Below are positions 48,800 to 51,336 of a DNA stretch of 51,336 bases, in pieces. Both the position numbers and the translations under genes were made by a program. Every line of letters begins with the position of its first letter. The stretch's first letter is position 1. Source of the DNA: CALDTK01 sp041744755 (GTDB lineage Bacteria > Bacteroidota > Bacteroidia > Chitinophagales > Saprospiraceae); assembly GCA_041744755.1 (NCBI GenBank), contig JBGTKC010000137.1, positions 1 to 51,336 of the forward strand, written 5' to 3'. The notes beneath the pieces were generated by a model. The model was not told the origin of the DNA. It searched no databases and was given only the letters and a program-made list of their open reading frames with translations.

Positions 48800-48807
48800 T
48801 ACTTTCG
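48800..48807 (+). promoter_or_regulatory. -7 box upstream of rpsO
   Basis: TACTTTCG, the same box as at fabI, 120 bases before rpsO. It implies a 5' leader of about 110 bases that includes a motif copy (48875-48889). Confidence 0.4.
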
Positions 48808-48874
48808 CGGCCGCTAATCCAGATCCACTGCGATCGTTTTTGGTCACCTGTCGGTGGCTCCGGCACTCCGGGGC

Positions 48875-48889
48875 GCCTTGCGGCAAAAC
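48875..48889 (-). repeat. GTTTT-hairpin motif, loop variant GCAA
   Basis: GTTTTGCCGCAAGGC on this strand. Non-coding, in the leader upstream of rpsO. Confidence 0.75.
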
Positions 48890-48927
48890 TTAACCCCGCT
48901 GCATAGCCGACGCTAGCTTCTGCCCTT

Positions 48928-49203
48928 ATGCCTATCTACCTACCGCGAGAGAAACAAGACGAGATCTTCACCAAGTACGCCGGCTCCGCCGAGAACACGG
49001 GTGACACCAAGGGGCAGATAGCCCTCTGGACGTTCCGGATCAACGCCCTGGCCGATCACCTTCGCGCCAACAAGAATGACCACTCGAGTCGCCGCGCGCT
49101 CCTGACCATGGTCGGTAAGCGCCGCGGGATGCTCGACTACCTCCAGCGGAAGAACCTCGAAGGCTACCGCGAGCTGATCGCCGACCTCGGCATCCGCCGC
49201 TAA
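48928..49203 (+). CDS. rpsO: 30S ribosomal protein S15
   Basis: 91-residue S15, full length. Seen: TGDTKGQIALWTFRINALADHLRANKNDHSSRRALLTMVGKRRGMLDYL, the invariant part of the family. It precedes pnp, the classical rpsO-pnp arrangement. A TACTTTCG box (48800-48807) is a plausible distant promoter and a strong terminator follows at 49222-49262. S15 often autoregulates its own translation, but no matching RNA fold was evaluated here. Confidence 0.97.
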   Translation: MPIYLPREKQDEIFTKYAGSAENTGDTKGQIALWTFRINALADHLRANKNDHSSRRALLTMVGKRRGMLDYLQRKNLEGYRELIADLGIRR

Positions 49204-49221
49204 GCGATTCGACACGAACAG

Positions 49222-49262
49222 AAGGTGTCGCCAACCCAGTTTGGCGACACCTTTTGTTTTTG
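49222..49262 (+). terminator. Terminator after rpsO
   Basis: Perfect 13-bp stem (49222-49234 with 49241-49253), loop CCCAGT, followed by T-rich sequence. It should separate rpsO from pnp, although read-through is common for this gene pair. Confidence 0.92.
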
Positions 49263-49294
49263 TGTCCCAGCCGGTCTGAACGCAGCGCTGGTAC

Positions 49295-49309
49295 GTTTTG
49301 GCGAAAGCC
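49295..49309 (+). repeat. GTTTT-hairpin motif, exact type A
   Basis: Non-coding, between the rpsO terminator and the pnp start. Confidence 0.9.
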
Positions 49310-49344
49310 GCCCCCTAAATCGTAAATAGTAAAACCACCATATC

Positions 49345-51336
49345 ATGGGCATGAAAACCCCTATCACCGCCAGTTTCAACCTTCCGGACGGCCGGGAGGT
49401 GACGATCGAGACCGGCAAGTTGGCCTCGCTGGCCGACGGCTCCGCAGTGGTGCGCGTGGGCAAGACGATGCTCTTCTGTAGTGTCGTCTCCGACAAGCAC
49501 GAGCGCGATGGCGTGAGCTTCTTCCCGCTGTCTGTTGACTACCAGGAGAAGTTCGCCTCGGCGGGCCGCATCCCCGGTAACTTCTTCCGCCGGGAGTCCA
49601 AACTGAGCGATTACGAGATTCTCGTGAGCCGCCTCGTCGACCGCGCCATCCGCCCGCTCTTCCCGGACGGCTACCGCAACGACACCCAGGTGGTCATCAA
49701 CCTCATGTCTGCCGACGAGGACGAACTACCGGACGCCTACGCGGCGCTCGCTTGCTCGGCTGCGCTCGCGGTGAGCGACATCGTGTTCGACGGACCAATC
49801 TCCGAGTGTCGCGTCGCGCGCATCGACGGGGAGTACGTCATAAACCCAGGCCGCAAGGCCCTCGAAAATGCCGACCTCGAACTCATCGTCGCCGCCACCG
49901 CGGAGAACGTCATGATGGTCGAAGGCGAAGGCAAGGAAGTCGAGGAGTCCGCTCTGATCGAAGCTATCAAGGCAGCCCACGACGCCATCAAGGTCCAGAT
50001 CGCTGCCCAGAAGGAACTTGCCGAGAAGGTCGGTGCGAAAGCGCTGAACAAGCGGGTTTTGGCGGAAGCCCCAACCAATCCGGAAATTGAAGCTTTAGTG
50101 GCCAAGCGCGCCAGCGAAGGGATTAATAAGATTGCCGCCGGCGGTCACAACAAGCAGGACCGCAAGGACGCCTTCACGAACCTTAAGGATGAACTCGTCG
50201 CCGCCTACAAGGAGGAGCTCGGCGAGGATACGGAAGCCAAAGAGAAGATCGGGCACTTCAAGAACTACTACGGTAAGCTCCAGAAGAAATTGATCCGCCA
50301 GATGGTGGTGGACACGGGCAAGCGCCTCGACGGCCGCGACACGACCACCGTGCGCGACATCTGGACCGAGATCGACTACCTACCGTCGACTCACGGTTCG
50401 GCGATCTTCACGCGTGGCGAGACGCAATCGCTCACGAGCGTGACCCTCGGAACCAAGACCGACTCGCAGATGGTGGACGTGGCGCACAGCCTCACGTTCT
50501 CGAAGTTTATCCTCCACTACAACTTCCCGCCCTACTCCGTGGGGGAGGTGAAGCCGATGCGCGGCCCAGGCCGGCGCGAGGTAGGTCACGCCAACCTGGC
50601 CGCCCGCTCCATCAAGCAAGTGATGCCGGCGGATTGGGCGTACACGACGCGGATCGTGTCGGATATCCTCGAGTCGAACGGCTCGAGTTCGATGGCGACG
50701 GTGTGTGCCGGTTCGATGGCGCTCATGGATGCCGGTGTGCCGCTGATCCGTCCGGTCGCAGGCATTGCGATGGGTATGATTGCGCAGGACGGTAAGATTG
50801 CCATCCTCTCCGACATCCTCGGTGACGAGGACGCGCTCGGCGATATGGACTTCAAGGTGACCGGTACGGAGAAGGGCATCACCGCCTGCCAGATGGACAT
50901 CAAGATCGACGGACTGCCGTACGAGCAGCTCGAGAAGGCGCTTTACCAGGCGAAGGAAGGTCGGATCCATATCCTCGGCAAGATGGCCGAGTCTATCAGC
51001 GAAGGCCGCCAGGAGATGAAGGCGCACGTGCCGCGCCTCGAGCAGGTCGTCATCGACAAGAGCTACATCGGTGCCGTGATCGGACCGGGTGGTAAGATCA
51101 TCCAGGACATCCAGGAGCAGTCCGGTGCCACGATCAACATCGAGGAGATCGACGGGAAGGGCTACGTCACGGTCTCGAGCCCGAACAAGGCGTCTATCGA
51201 CAAGGCGATGGCGCGCATCCGTGACATCACGTTCTCACCAGAGGTCGGCGATACCTTCGAGGGCGTCGTCGCGACGGTGATGCCGTACGGGGTCTTCGTC
51301 GACTTCAAGGGCAAGTCGGGCCTACTCCACGTCTCG
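49345..51336 (+). CDS. pnp: Polynucleotide phosphorylase, 3'-truncated by window end
   Basis: 664 residues seen, running off the window in frame; the family is about 700-750 long. PNPase degrades RNA 3'-to-5' by phosphorolysis. Seen: the first RNase PH domain (RVGKTMLFCSVVSDKHERDG, GRIPGNFFRRESKLSDYE, SRLVDRAIRPLFP), the helical linker, the second PH domain (KRLDGRDTTTVRDI, HGSAIFTRGETQSLT), SDILGDEDALGDMDFKV, the KH domain IGAVIGPGGKIIQDIQEQSGA, and the first half of the S1 domain (GDTFEGVVATVMPYGVFVDF). The start ATG 49345 is preceded by an exact hairpin motif 35 bases upstream (49295-49309). Confidence 0.96.
   Translation, partial: MGMKTPITASFNLPDGREVTIETGKLASLADGSAVVRVGKTMLFCSVVSDKHERDGVSFFPLSVDYQEKFASAGRIPGNFFRRESKLSDYEILVSRLVDRAIRPLFPDGYRNDTQVVINLMSADEDELPDAYAALACSAALAVSDIVFDGPISECRVARIDGEYVINPGRKALENADLELIVAATAENVMMVEGEGKEVEESALIEAIKAAHDAIKVQIAAQKELAEKVGAKALNKRVLAEAPTNPEIEALVAKRASEGINKIAAGGHNKQDRKDAFTNLKDELVAAYKEELGEDTEAKEKIGHFKNYYGKLQKKLIRQMVVDTGKRLDGRDTTTVRDIWTEIDYLPSTHGSAIFTRGETQSLTSVTLGTKTDSQMVDVAHSLTFSKFILHYNFPPYSVGEVKPMRGPGRREVGHANLAARSIKQVMPADWAYTTRIVSDILESNGSSSMATVCAGSMALMDAGVPLIRPVAGIAMGMIAQDGKIAILSDILGDEDALGDMDFKVTGTEKGITACQMDIKIDGLPYEQLEKALYQAKEGRIHILGKMAESISEGRQEMKAHVPRLEQVVIDKSYIGAVIGPGGKIIQDIQEQSGATINIEEIDGKGYVTVSSPNKASIDKAMARIRDITFSPEVGDTFEGVVATVMPYGVFVDFKGKSGLLHVS
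50056..50070 (+). repeat. GTTTT-hairpin motif, loop variant GGAA
   Basis: GTTTTGGCGGAAGCC, sense in pnp, read as VLAEA, in the helical linker between the two RNase PH domains. Confidence 0.75.

Noticed and set aside
47358..48866. A 502-codon open frame antisense to the SSS symporter gene
   Set aside because: Its translation is rich in R, D, E, H and G with no fold-like pattern, as expected from the complement of a GC-rich hydrophobic gene.
1385..50070. CRISPR array built from the repeated 15-mers
   Set aside because: Copies are far apart, irregularly spaced and in both orientations, with no spacers.

Overview
The window reads as chromosomal DNA of a high-GC member of the Bacteroidota, most likely a Lewinella-like member of the Saprospiria (inference). 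The signs are a SusC/SusD pair followed by large FG-GAP/ASPIC-UnbV lipoproteins, a fused DAHP synthase/chorismate mutase, Bacteroidota-type -7 promoter boxes (TAnnTTTG, often TACTTTCG) with few clear Shine-Dalgarno sites, and a helix-hairpin-helix tail on a ribosomal protein. I see no phage, insertion sequence, CRISPR array, tRNA or rRNA. Genes are tightly packed, and no gene-free stretch exceeds about 300 bases.

Layout. 1-3419: end of an efflux adaptor gene, a DUF2064 transferase, lemA and two TPM-domain genes. 3451-10405: housekeeping genes recN, fabI, yceD(DUF177)-rpmF, ridA, trpS, a FAH-family hydrolase and metK. 10472-19817: a TonB-like protein (-), gcvP (+), a cysteine synthase (-), a Nudix hydrolase (+), a DUF2279 protein (-), rplU-rpmA (-), and a PDZ-containing retropepsin-like protease (-). 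19987-35602: a nutrient-uptake locus of SusC, SusD, three long paralogous FG-GAP/ASPIC-UnbV lipoproteins and two small lipoproteins, almost all overlapping or abutting. 35634-39956 (-): an aromatic amino acid operon pheA, aminotransferase, tyrA, aroG-CM, with ATGA overlaps at every junction. It is preceded by a Phe/Tyr-rich leader peptide and an attenuator. 40018-44148: a BASS transporter, a flavin-reductase-like protein, a spermidine-synthase-like protein, a GlmU-like protein and L31. 44213-51336: mnmE, a SIMPL protein, a small secreted protein, an SSS symporter, rpsO and pnp (cut by the window end).

Two signals stand out beyond the genes. The first is a short iterated element. The 15-mers GTTTTGGCGAAAGCC and GTTTTGCCGAAAGGC occur 15 times exactly in 51 kb, on both strands, inside genes (in several reading frames) and between genes. 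About ten further copies keep the GTTTT tag but change both stem arms together (AGC/GCT, CAC/GTG, TAC/GTA, GCG/CGC) or change the loop only within GNAA. This is the pattern expected of a selected mini-hairpin, not of a protein motif. I know of no description of it. The second is the aromatic operon attenuator: a good promoter, an 18-residue peptide with the run FIAYFYF, a 9-bp anti-antiterminator pairing over those codons, and a terminator before pheA.
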